This document shows, one piece after another, positions 26,288 to 34,652 of a DNA stretch of 64,000 bases. The DNA is from JAEDHM01 sp964368645 (GTDB taxonomy: Bacteria > Bacillota > Clostridia > Christensenellales > CAG-1252), in the NCBI GenBank assembly GCA_964368645.1, contig CAYJBY010000004.1, forward strand, positions 75,764 through 139,763, read 5' to 3'. Each line of letters opens with the position of its first letter. Positions within the stretch are counted from its first letter, which is position 1. Made by a program: the position numbers and the translations under genes. The notes below the pieces were generated by a model that worked only from the letters and a program-made list of their open reading frames with translations, had not been told where the DNA came from and searched no databases.

Positions 26288-26715
26288 CAACGGCAAGGGG
26301 TGCGGATAACAACGCAAGACAAGCAAAGGGTACGGATAATGGGAGTAGGCTAGGAAGACAAATTTACCTTTCGCAANNNNNNNNNNNNNNNNNNNNNNNN
26401 NNNNNNNNNNNNNNNNNNNNNNNNNNNNNNNNNNNNNNNNNNNNNNNNNNNNNNNNNNNNNNNNNNNNNNNNNNNNAGCGTACGGATAACGGAAGACAAG
26501 CAAAGGGTAAGCATAAAGTAAGATAGGCTAGGAAGACAAATTTACCTTTCGCAAAGCGTACGGATAACGGAAGACAAGCAAAGGGTAAGCATAAAGTAAG
26601 ATAGGCTAGTAAAACAAATTTATCTTTCAAAGCGTACGGATAACTTGATATAGGCAAAGGGTACGAATAACGTGATATAGGCGAGAAGGCGGATTTACCT
26701 TTCGCAAGGGGCGGC
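26288..26715. repeat. degenerate 76-78-bp tandem repeat broken by a gap
   Basis: Units of 78 bp (26477-26554) and 76 bp (26555-26630) are nearly identical, and partial diverged units lie on each side. Each unit begins AGCGTACGGATAACGGAAG and ends ACAAATTTACCTTTCGCAA. Each unit itself divides into four parts of about 19-21 bp. The 100-N gap falls exactly at a unit boundary, so the copy number is unknown. Confidence 0.8.
26377..26476. other. 100-N assembly gap inside the 78-bp repeat
   Basis: Exactly 100 N. The left flank ends a repeat unit (CTTTCGCAA) and the right flank begins one (AGCGTACGG). Unlike the other two gaps the flanks are not identical, so real repeat units may be missing. Confidence 0.95.
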
Positions 26716-26732
26716 GCACCTAAGGTAAGTTA

Positions 26733-26761
26733 TTGACAAATCGGTCGGATTATTGTAGAAT
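26733..26761 (+). promoter_or_regulatory. sigma-A promoter of the HD phosphohydrolase gene
   Basis: TTGACA 26733-26738, 17-base spacer, TAGAAT 26756-26761. The gene body lies beyond a spurious gap; only this left copy includes the -35 box. Confidence 0.7.
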
Positions 26762-26954
26762 AATTCTATTACGCTAAGGAGCATAACAATGGCGATTTTN
26801 NNNNNNNNNNNNNNNNNNNNNNNNNNNNNNNNNNNNNNNNNNNNNNNNNNNNNNNNNNNNNNNNNNNNNNNNNNNNNNNNNNNNNNNNNNNNNNNNNNNT
26901 CGGATTATTGTAGAATAATTCTATTACGCTAAGGAGCATAACAATGGCGATTTT
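26745..26954. other. assembly join: identical 55-nt ends around 100 N
   Basis: Bases 26745-26799 and 26900-26954 are identical over 55 nt and surround exactly 100 N (26800-26899). This is the mark of two contigs overlapping by a 55-mer that were padded instead of merged. The truncated ATGGCGATTTT at 26789 is a duplicate of the real start at 26944. Confidence 0.93.
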
Positions 26955-28422
26955 ACCCACCGAAAAGGCGTTACGCGAAAAACTGGATTCTTACGTATCA
27001 GCCAGGCTGATTTATCCGACTAAAAAACTCACCCGTCCTACCTTGATACACGACTCGGTACACGGCACCAACAGCTATATGCCGCACGAAATGGCTATGC
27101 TGGATCAACCGCTTTTACAGCGTCTGCGCAGAATATCCCAGACGGACGTTGCCAGTTTTGTGTTCCCTGCGGGCAATCATAACCGTTTCGAGCATACGGT
27201 AGGTGTAACCGCAATCGCAGGCAAAATGTGTCAGGCGATTTTTGCGAAAAACGCCGACCTTTGCAACAATTACCTTTATAATCCCGAATATTTTAATAAC
27301 AACTGCCGTTTTGCGGCCATTCTGCACGACTGCGGACACGGACCTTTCTCCCACCAGTCGGAGGTTATTTACGGTCCTGTTTTGGAGCGTATCAAAAAGG
27401 AAAACCCCAAACTGGAACACGCCGTTCCCCACGAGATACTTTCCTATCTTATTGCCACAGGTCAGCCTATGCGCGATTTTAACCGTTTGATAATCAAGGG
27501 TATGTACAATATCGACATAGATTTGGATTTGGTCGGCGAAATGATAGTCGGCTATATCAACCCTGCGCGGAGCAAGATTTTCGCCTTTTTGGTGGATATA
27601 ATCAACGGAGCGTTCGATGCGGACAAGCTGGATTATCTTCTCCGCGACGCCCATTCAACAGGCGTTATGGTCGCTTTGGACGTGCCCAGACTTATGTACA
27701 CGTTGGACGTAGTTACCGACGACGAGGACTTTTATCATTTGGCGATAGACATCAGCGGAGTTTCCGCAATCGAGGAGATAATCTTCAACAAAATGATGCT
27801 GACGAGTATCGTTTATCAGCACCAAAAAGTGAGAGCCGCAGGCTGTGTTCTAAAGACGATTTTTTCGGAGTCTAAACGCTTTAATACCATACTAGATTAC
27901 CTCACCGCAACCGACGACGAGGTTTTCACTTTGAGCGGAGAGAGCGACGAGGTAAGCACGCTGTTGGATATGCTGAAAACCCGTAACTTCCCGAAACGCG
28001 CCTTGTGCTTGGCAGGCGGTACGATGGAGGAGAGCGAGCGCGTCCACGAGATAGCGGAACAGCTGAAAATACCTGCGGTGGTGGAGCGCGTCAAGGACGA
28101 GATAGCCGCCGAGGTAATGCTCACCAACGGCATAGATATTCCCACCGAGCGTATTTGGATTGATATGCCCTCGGTACCGCGTTTTCACGAGATTAACGAC
28201 TGCTTTATCAAAAGCGGACGTAACGAGCGTATTCGTTTGAGCGACGTTAGCCCTACCGACAAGTGGGTAGCCGCTTTCTCGGAAAGTAAGTGGCGCGGAT
28301 TTATATATACGATGCAGGAGTATCAGGAGCAGGTTGCTCACGCGGCGGTGAAGGTACTGGAAAAGGAGTTCGGTATTCACCTTAACAAAATGTCGTTATT
28401 GCTTTGCAAAATCGACAACTAG
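26944..28422 (+). CDS. HD-superfamily phosphohydrolase (dNTPase/SAMHD1-like)
   Basis: 492 residues. The metal-binding HD core is visible: HNRFEHTVGV, ILHDCGHGPFSHQSE, and DADKLDYLLRDAHSTGV for the final Asp. This layout is that of dGTPase/SAMHD1-like enzymes that hydrolyse nucleotides in the cytoplasm; substrate unproven. AAGGAG at 26931-26936 serves the ATG. It is monocistronic. Confidence 0.88.
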   Translation: MAILPTEKALREKLDSYVSARLIYPTKKLTRPTLIHDSVHGTNSYMPHEMAMLDQPLLQRLRRISQTDVASFVFPAGNHNRFEHTVGVTAIAGKMCQAIFAKNADLCNNYLYNPEYFNNNCRFAAILHDCGHGPFSHQSEVIYGPVLERIKKENPKLEHAVPHEILSYLIATGQPMRDFNRLIIKGMYNIDIDLDLVGEMIVGYINPARSKIFAFLVDIINGAFDADKLDYLLRDAHSTGVMVALDVPRLMYTLDVVTDDEDFYHLAIDISGVSAIEEIIFNKMMLTSIVYQHQKVRAAGCVLKTIFSESKRFNTILDYLTATDDEVFTLSGESDEVSTLLDMLKTRNFPKRALCLAGGTMEESERVHEIAEQLKIPAVVERVKDEIAAEVMLTNGIDIPTERIWIDMPSVPRFHEINDCFIKSGRNERIRLSDVSPTDKWVAAFSESKWRGFIYTMQEYQEQVAHAAVKVLEKEFGIHLNKMSLLLCKIDN

Positions 28423-28681
28423 GCGCGTAAAACCTTCGCATATAACGGTATTCTCGGCGTAAGGACAATCAGCCGAAATGCCGCAATCGGGCAGCGTAGC
28501 GAGCCTCGCGCTATAACTAATACGCGAAAACCGTTAGTGCTACCGCTGGGAAACCCTTAACGGACTTTTAGCGGAAAACCATCAAGTAACGATATGCGGA
28601 TACTTGGTTATGTGGACTATATCCTTAATTCATCGAAAATAAGCTAGATAATACGATCAGACTTCAAAAATCGGGGGAGCT

Positions 28682-29242
28682 TTGGACGATTTTGTTTTAA
28701 CGGTCAACAAAAGGCTTAAGGAAGCGGCTTTAGGCGACAAGGAGAGTGTTCGTCTGCTGTACGAAACAGTAGGCGGACACCTTTATTACGTCGCATTCCG
28801 TTACCTTGAGGACGAGGAAAAGGCGAAGGACGTCACCTCGGAATTTTGGTCGGACATATACGAAATCGCGGCGAAATTCACCTTGAGTTTTAACGGATAC
28901 GCATATCTCAAAAGAATAATGGTCAACCGTTCCCTTGACTATATCCGCAAGCACAAGAGGGAGGTGCCCTTAACGGACGGCATAATCGAAGCCTACGAAA
29001 GAGCCAATCCCGTGGACGACGGATTTGAGGGACAGGAGCTTAACGAGGCTGTCAGGCGTGGGCTTGCGACCTTATCGCCAACGGAAAAGAAGATAGTATA
29101 TATGGTGTTTTGGGAGAATGCCACGATTCGCGAAATCGCAAAAACGCTCAACACCTCAAAATCCGCCGCAGACAGGGCAAAGCAGGCGGCAATTAAAAAA
29201 TTAAAGGATTATTTAACCGCCGAAGGGTGGGACAACGACTGA
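28682..29242 (+). CDS. ECF-type RNA polymerase sigma factor
   Basis: 186 residues. Region 2 lies at about 15-85 (YLEDEEKAKDVTSEFWSDIY is the -10 recognition part) and region 4 at about 125-180 (LSPTEKKIVYMVFWENATIR, then EIAKTLNTSKSAADRAK). The start is TTG at 28682 with a strong GGGGGAG at 28673-28679. A probable membrane anti-sigma factor follows after 30 bases. It would direct transcription of an envelope-stress-type regulon; the signal is unknown. Confidence 0.88.
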   Translation: MDDFVLTVNKRLKEAALGDKESVRLLYETVGGHLYYVAFRYLEDEEKAKDVTSEFWSDIYEIAAKFTLSFNGYAYLKRIMVNRSLDYIRKHKREVPLTDGIIEAYERANPVDDGFEGQELNEAVRRGLATLSPTEKKIVYMVFWENATIREIAKTLNTSKSAADRAKQAAIKKLKDYLTAEGWDND

Positions 29243-29272
29243 CCTAATCCGTTATATCAATAGGAGCAGATT

Positions 29273-29893
29273 ATGAACGACAAAAAGTTCGACGAGTTAA
29301 TGCGTAGTTACGTGGAAAGCAAAAAACCGCCTTTCGAGGAGGTGTTTTCTCACGTTAAGGAAAGGAAACCCAAAAAACGCTTTAATTTCCGTTATTCCGC
29401 TATCGGTGCGGCTTGCTGTTCTCTCTTGGTGATAGTAATTGCCGCAATAGCCATTCCCCTTACCCTACAGAATAACGGCAAAAAGTTTTCGATGGATTAC
29501 GCCGCCGCGCCCGAGGAAAGCCAAGCGGAGCCCTTGAAGGGATATTCTTTTAACTTAGACAGTTATGAAGCGGCTGTCGTCCAGAACGGTACAACGTATT
29601 CCGTTACCTTAACGGACGGCGACAACAGTCTTATAATCAGCAACGTAAAAGACAAATCGGTGACTTACGTCAATGCAGGCAGTGTGGGCGGAGCTGTTGT
29701 CAATTACGGTTCCACAACCAAGACGCCCGACGTTGACGAAGGTAAGCAATCGCCTGTTTCCCCATCTCAATCCACGATTAACAACAGCGCGATTCAGAAC
29801 TCAGGCAACTTATACGTTACCGCTAACGGCTACACAGAGGAAGAGGCGTTAGCCATTCTTAACGACGTGCTGAAAGCACAAGGCGCAGAGTAA
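29273..29893 (+). CDS. probable membrane anti-sigma factor
   Basis: 206 residues: a cytoplasmic N-terminus of about 40 residues, one membrane helix (about 43-68) and an extracytoplasmic domain rich in Ser, Thr and Asn. Position right after the sigma gene supports the call. The usual HxxxCxxC zinc anti-sigma motif is absent, so it would be a non-canonical type. The ATG has AGGAG upstream. Confidence 0.65.
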   Translation: MNDKKFDELMRSYVESKKPPFEEVFSHVKERKPKKRFNFRYSAIGAACCSLLVIVIAAIAIPLTLQNNGKKFSMDYAAAPEESQAEPLKGYSFNLDSYEAAVVQNGTTYSVTLTDGDNSLIISNVKDKSVTYVNAGSVGGAVVNYGSTTKTPDVDEGKQSPVSPSQSTINNSAIQNSGNLYVTANGYTEEEALAILNDVLKAQGAE

Positions 29894-30164
29894 TTTCGGT
29901 TTATCATTGACTTTTCGCCAATTACCAACGGTAAAAGCAAGCGCACGTTTAACAAAGCATAATTTACAAATGTACCTAATCAACAAAATGCACGCAACCA
30001 AAAAGCATAATTAACTGACTAAAAAGCGTAATCGGAAGTTCATTTAACAGAGCCGTACTAATTCAAACGAACAATACAAGCATTAATTAAATTACCTTAT
30101 CAGCAAGGCACAAATAACAAACAAGCCTATGGGCAACATAATCGAAACAACTTCTTAAAAACAA

Positions 30165-30192
30165 AAAAAGGGACGGGTATTCCGTCCCTTTT
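30165..30192. terminator. bidirectional terminator
   Basis: GGGACGG-GTATT-CCGTCCC with an A-run before and TTTT after. A shorter decayed look-alike (GGACG..CGTCC) lies at 30245-30260. No gene lies between 29894 and 30365. Confidence 0.7.
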
Positions 30193-30365
30193 AATTATCT
30201 ACGAATTTCGTGTTTTTTGCAATTAGCAGGATTTTTTACTGTAAAGGACGGGTATTACGTCCTGTTAAAAAAGGTAATCCTTATTATAATGATTTTCTCG
30301 CAAACTGCCTAGGCTAATAACGCATAAAACCGTTATTCTGTCTGTTAATGCGCAATTATCACAGC

Positions 30366-30764
30366 TTACAACGCTATAAAGTTTGAAATAACGGCGGCGA
30401 TTTCCGCATTGTTGGAGTTTGCGCCCTTCGTTGACAGCACGACGACGTAAACGACGGTAGCAATAACCAGCACCGCCATTGCGGATAGGTCGCAAATCCC
30501 GTAAATCTTGTATCCCTTGACGGGGGAATTGAGCAGTCTTGCCGCAGTGAATACGGTGATAAACCCAACAATTGCCGCCGCTATAAGGAAAATAACGAGT
30601 CCGAGGTTGGCAAACAAGCCGCCGAAAAGCTGCTCCGCCGCGTCCTGCGATTGTTTCGCGGTATCCGCATTAACCGCGCAAATAATTGCGATTACAAGGA
30701 GAGCCAGCGCGATTACCGTAAGTATTGCGCTGACAATCAGCGCGGCAGTGCGTTTTTTCGGCAT
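30366..30764 (-). CDS. small four-helix membrane protein
   Basis: 132 residues with four hydrophobic helices (about 8-32, 46-72, 88-112 and a short C-terminal one) and a basic start (MPKKRT). Unrecognised. Its start lies just past the phosphoglucomutase stop, so it is probably co-transcribed. Confidence 0.6.
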   Translation of the reverse strand: MPKKRTAALIVSAILTVIALALLVIAIICAVNADTAKQSQDAAEQLFGGLFANLGLVIFLIAAAIVGFITVFTAARLLNSPVKGYKIYGICDLSAMAVLVIATVVYVVVLSTKGANSNNAEIAAVISNFIAL

Positions 30765-30765
30765 A

Positions 30766-32511
30766 TCAAATCACTTTACTTTTCAGTGCCTCAAGCAGAG
30801 CGTCCGCTTTCGCAACAGCGGCGTCGGAGGAGGGGGCGCAGGCGGAAACGTAGAATTTAAGCTTAGGCTCCGTGCCTGACGGACGGGCGCAAACCCAGTC
30901 GCCTGTGCTTAAGAGGTAATACATTACGTTGCTTTGCGGCAGGGTAATGGGTTGTGTAACTCCGTTGGCGTAGGTGGATATGCGCGTATTGTAGTTGTCG
31001 GTGCGCTCCACCTTAACTCCGTCAAGAGCCGTTATTGTCATCGCGCCTAACGCAGTCATTTTGTCCGCCATCAGCTTCATACCGTCCAAGCCGCCGAAGG
31101 TAACGGAAATGCTTTTTTCGGTATAGTAGCCGTGCTTTTCAAACAACTGCTGCAAGCGTTGATAAATGCTCAGATTGACGCTCTTATAGTAACAGACCAT
31201 CTCCGCGAAAAGCATAGCGGAAACCACCGCGTCCTTGTCCTTGGCGTGAGTGCCGCAGAGGTAGCCGTAGCTCTCCTCGTAGCCGAACATAAAGGTATGC
31301 TCGCCGGTTTCCTTCCAAGTGTTGATTTTCTCTCCGATAAACTTAAAGCCCGTCAGCACGTCGAAGCAAGCCACGCCGTAGCTGTCCGCGATTTTTTTGG
31401 CAAGCGAGGTGGTGACGATGGTTTTCACAACGGCGGCGTTGGCAGGCAAATCACCTCTTTCCACGTGACGTCTTAGGATATAATCCATCAGCAACGCGCC
31501 GATTTGGTTGCCGTTTAACAGTACGAACTGACCTTGCGGATTCCTTACCGCCACGCCCATACGGTCGGCGTCGGGATCGGTGCCGATAACCACGTCGCTG
31601 TTCAGTTGGTCAGCCAGCTTGATGCCAAGCGTCAAGGCGTCGGGCATTTCGGGATTGGGAACCTTGACCGTGGGGAAAGCTCCGTCCGGCTCCGCCTGTT
31701 CCTTAACGATATTAAAGGGGATTTTCATACGGGAAAGCATTTCCGTAACGGGCAGGTAGCCTGTGCCGTGGATAGGTGTATAAACGATTTTCAGATTCGC
31801 GCCCTGACCGGCGACCGCTTCAGGCGAAAGCGAAAGCTTTTCCAACGCGCGGTAATACGCCTCGTTGACTGACGCGCCGATAACGGTGATATAGGGATTG
31901 ATTTTCACATTGTCAAGCCGTTGTATCTCGCCTCTGGTTTCCACCGTAAGCGCGGCTTCCTTGATGCCGAAATATCCGTAGCCTTCGATATACTTAACCA
32001 CTACCGCGGTAGCTTCGGGCGACATCTGTGCGCCGTCTTCGCCGTAAACCTTGTAGCCGTTGTACTCCTTGGGGTTGTGGGATGCGGTAATCATTATACC
32101 TGCAATTGCCTTTAGGTAGCCTATTGCAAAGGAGCAAAGGGGAACGGGGCGCACGTCCTCGTAAAAATACACGTTAATGCAGTTATCCGCCAACACTTTA
32201 GCGGCGGCGAGTGCGAACTCATAGGACTTGAATCGGGTATCATAGGAGATAACCACGCCTCGTGCCATAGCCTCACAGCCTAAGTCCTTGATATATTGCG
32301 CCAAGCCGAGGGTAGCCCTTTTGACGGTGTACTCGTTCATACGGAAAGTACCCAAGCCTATAACTCCGCGCATACCGGCGGTACCGAAAGCCAAGGGTAA
32401 CGTAAAGCGTTCTTTGATTTCGTTGTCGTTATCCTTGATTGAAGTCAGCTCCTGCTTCTCTTCAGGGGAAACGGAAACGAGCCATTGATTGTAAATATCA
32501 ATATACGACAT
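30766..32511 (-). CDS. pgcA: alpha-phosphoglucomutase / phosphohexomutase
   Basis: 581 residues, the long PgcA type. The phosphoserine loop is TASHNPKEYNGYKVYG, the metal loop TDPDADRMGV, and the phosphate-binding loop RPSGTEPKLKFYV. It interconverts glucose-6-phosphate and glucose-1-phosphate in the cytoplasm and so links the ROK glucokinase to the glycogen operon. AAGGAG precedes the ATG and a sigma-A promoter lies at 32541-32569. Phosphomannomutase activity is possible too. Confidence 0.92.
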   Translation of the reverse strand: MSYIDIYNQWLVSVSPEEKQELTSIKDNDNEIKERFTLPLAFGTAGMRGVIGLGTFRMNEYTVKRATLGLAQYIKDLGCEAMARGVVISYDTRFKSYEFALAAAKVLADNCINVYFYEDVRPVPLCSFAIGYLKAIAGIMITASHNPKEYNGYKVYGEDGAQMSPEATAVVVKYIEGYGYFGIKEAALTVETRGEIQRLDNVKINPYITVIGASVNEAYYRALEKLSLSPEAVAGQGANLKIVYTPIHGTGYLPVTEMLSRMKIPFNIVKEQAEPDGAFPTVKVPNPEMPDALTLGIKLADQLNSDVVIGTDPDADRMGVAVRNPQGQFVLLNGNQIGALLMDYILRRHVERGDLPANAAVVKTIVTTSLAKKIADSYGVACFDVLTGFKFIGEKINTWKETGEHTFMFGYEESYGYLCGTHAKDKDAVVSAMLFAEMVCYYKSVNLSIYQRLQQLFEKHGYYTEKSISVTFGGLDGMKLMADKMTALGAMTITALDGVKVERTDNYNTRISTYANGVTQPITLPQSNVMYYLLSTGDWVCARPSGTEPKLKFYVSACAPSSDAAVAKADALLEALKSKVI

Positions 32512-32540
32512 AATTTCACTCCTTACAACGTATTGAAATA

Positions 32541-32569
32541 ATTATAGCAGAGGGCTTGGATTTTTGCAA
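32541..32569 (-). promoter_or_regulatory. sigma-A promoter of pgcA
   Basis: On the minus strand TTGCAA (32569-32564), 17-base spacer, TATAAT (32546-32541), 30 bases before the pgcA start. Confidence 0.75.
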
Positions 32570-32656
32570 TACGCGAGCGTAAAATATTGCAATTAGCCGC
32601 CAAACGGCACAAAAGCGGAAAAAACTTTGAATAAATATTGTATTTTGGTTCATTCT

Positions 32657-32956
32657 ATGGGTATGGATAACTGTAATTGTAAAGAATCCGAAGTAAGGCT
32701 CGTCGGCAGGTTGACACTGCTGTTTAGTGCGGGCGTCCTGTTGTGTGTAGCCGCCATCGCGCTGTTCTTTATCGGCGCATACGGCCCCACGCGTAACCCT
32801 TTATGGATTTCAACCACCGTACTGGGCGGATTGAGCTTGGTTTTACTTGCAATATCCGCACACTCAACCCAAGGTTGGTACCGAATGTTCAGCGTAATCT
32901 TTATGGAAGCGCTGGTGGTGTTAGGAACCGTAATGGCAGTGAACGTAGCTTTATAA
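32657..32956 (+). CDS. small membrane protein
   Basis: About 99 residues from ATG 32657; a TTG at 32627 would add ten residues and I cannot separate the two firmly. Three hydrophobic helices (about residues 19-42, 50-68 and 76-96). Unrecognised. A strong terminator follows at once. Confidence 0.5.
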   Translation: MGMDNCNCKESEVRLVGRLTLLFSAGVLLCVAAIALFFIGAYGPTRNPLWISTTVLGGLSLVLLAISAHSTQGWYRMFSVIFMEALVVLGTVMAVNVAL

Positions 32957-32964
32957 AAAGCGAC

Positions 32965-33003
32965 AAAAAAACGGTGCCCTTCAAAAAAAGGGACCGTTTT
33001 TTT
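32965..33003 (+). terminator. terminator after the small membrane protein gene
   Basis: ACGGT.CCCTT pairs with AAGGG.ACCGT, flanked by A-runs and followed by seven T. Confidence 0.85.
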
Positions 33004-33050
33004 ATGTCTTAATAAAGGTCAAACTTGAAAAAAGTGTTTTCTGAATCGTG

Positions 33051-33080
33051 CGCACCGTTATCCTACGGTGCGATTTTTTT
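33051..33080 (+). terminator. second, orphan terminator
   Basis: CGCACCGT-TATCCT-ACGGTGCG followed by A and a run of nine T. It lies only 48 bases after the previous terminator with no gene between, and upstream of the next gene's promoter. Confidence 0.8.
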
Positions 33081-33122
33081 TGCAAAAAAACATATATGAC
33101 TGTTAATCCTCGGAATAAAAAA

Positions 33123-33131
33123 TGGTATAAT
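33123..33131 (+). promoter_or_regulatory. extended -10 promoter of the GH-A lipoprotein
   Basis: TGGTATAAT, an extended -10 element; the -35 (TTAATC at 33103) is weak. AGGAGG at 33184-33189 serves the ATG at 33195. Confidence 0.6.
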
Positions 33132-33194
33132 GTATGGGTAATGTATGTATTTGACGGCTTTTTGCGGTCGGATTACCGTTATTAGGAGGGTTTT

Positions 33195-34556
33195 ATGAAG
33201 AGGAAAATATTTTTTGCGTTGATAGCTCTAACGCTGACCGTCTGTCTGTTTTGCATAACCGCTTGCGGCGAGAAAGACGATACGAAAATAGTCGATGACA
33301 AGGACGAGGGCGAGTGGTGGCTAGAGGATTTTGAAACCTATTCGGTAAACGAGGAGCTTTTAATCGAGCTGTTAGGGGGCTATGCCTGCGGCGTTTGCCA
33401 CCCGACGGAGAATTATCAGCAGTTGAAGGAAGCCAATATCAACTGGGTTAGATTCGATATTAACGTCTTGCCTTATGATAAGGACGGCAATTTGAGCGAG
33501 GGCTACCTCAGCTTTAAGGCGAGAGCCAAGGGTTACGCCGACCAAGGTATCAAGGTAATGGCGGTTACGCCCTATCCCACGGAATACATAGCCGCAGGCT
33601 TAGATCCCAGAGATGAAAACAATCACGCGGAAATAATGAAAATCGCCCGTTTTTACGCGGAGGATTTGCAGGGAATAGTATCGGCGTTCCAGATAACCAA
33701 CGAGATGGGTATAGACCACTTTACATTGCCCCTTACCTTAGAAGAGGCGGCGGAATTTATCGGTATTCAGCTTAAGGCAATGTATCGTTACAAGGGCGAT
33801 ATTCCCATAGGCTACAATCTTTCAGGTTTGAGCTTTATCACCCTTAACGGCTTAATGCAACCTTACTTAAAGTACGCCGACTACGTGGGCGCGGACATAT
33901 ACGTGGGCTGTTTCGAGTCCAATTTCAAGACTATCGAGGCGATGAGCTCTCTGCTTAACTATGCTCACAGCCAAATCAACAAGCCTATGCTTCTCAACGA
34001 ATTCGGTTATATCGGCGTAGGACAGAAGAAGACGGACGCGGAAAGACTGGCTATACTTCACTCCTACGGCGCACAGGGCGACACCTTTGCCGCGGCGGAA
34101 AGCTACGCCCGTTCCCATATGAGAGAAATAATCGCCGACGAGGATTTTCCTCCCAAGTTCCGCGAACATCTTAAGCTGGTTTGCTCCATTGACGAAACCG
34201 CAATGAGCGAAAGCGAGTTAGCCGCGGCTTACTTGAATATGGGAGATAAGCTTTTCAATTCCGATTTAATCAGTCACTTTTATAAGGAGTTGAAGGACGG
34301 CTATCAGCTCAACGATTACCCCCACACGCAGGAAGGACAGGGCAAGTTCTACGAGGACTGCTTCACCGAGCTTAACAAGCTGTCCTATCTGTGCGGAGCG
34401 TTTGTCTATTGCTACAGCGACTCCGACGCTTGCTATATCTGCGGACAGGGCGACTGTCCTGTGGAAACAGGCTGGGGAATGGTGGATCGCGACGGCAACT
34501 GCAAGCCTTCCTACTACGCAATACAAAAAGCCTTTGCGGACTTACAGGGCAAATAA
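33195..34556 (+). CDS. clan GH-A glycoside hydrolase-like lipoprotein
   Basis: 453 residues. The lipoprotein signal ends at ITAC (Cys24). The body reads as a TIM barrel of the cellulase clan: acid/base Glu after Asn in FQITNEMG (strand 4) and a nucleophile Glu in LLNEFGYIG (strand 7). The C-terminal WGMVDRDGNCKPSYYAIQKA is typical of the barrel's end. It would act outside the cell on a polysaccharide or glycan. The exact GH family is uncertain. Confidence 0.75.
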   Translation: MKRKIFFALIALTLTVCLFCITACGEKDDTKIVDDKDEGEWWLEDFETYSVNEELLIELLGGYACGVCHPTENYQQLKEANINWVRFDINVLPYDKDGNLSEGYLSFKARAKGYADQGIKVMAVTPYPTEYIAAGLDPRDENNHAEIMKIARFYAEDLQGIVSAFQITNEMGIDHFTLPLTLEEAAEFIGIQLKAMYRYKGDIPIGYNLSGLSFITLNGLMQPYLKYADYVGADIYVGCFESNFKTIEAMSSLLNYAHSQINKPMLLNEFGYIGVGQKKTDAERLAILHSYGAQGDTFAAAESYARSHMREIIADEDFPPKFREHLKLVCSIDETAMSESELAAAYLNMGDKLFNSDLISHFYKELKDGYQLNDYPHTQEGQGKFYEDCFTELNKLSYLCGAFVYCYSDSDACYICGQGDCPVETGWGMVDRDGNCKPSYYAIQKAFADLQGK

Positions 34557-34593
34557 TACAGGATAATCCACAGCGTATAACGCGCGGAATAAC

Positions 34594-34630
34594 AAAAACC
34601 CGAACGTATTAAGTTACGGTCGGGTTTTTC
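34594..34630. terminator. terminator between convergent genes
   Basis: AAAAACCCGA and TCGGGTTTTT form a stem around a loop of about 16 bases; usable from both strands for the genes ending at 34556 and 34653. Confidence 0.75.
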
Positions 34631-34652
34631 TTCGTATCTAAAGGGTTGCGGT

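Noticed and set aside
26745..26799. A separate second promoter/start for a truncated gene
   Set aside because: It is an exact copy of the 55 nt after the gap, best explained by an unmerged contig overlap.
26189..26960. ORFs containing long runs of unknown residues
   Set aside because: They read through the N gaps and the tandem repeat and carry no protein signal.
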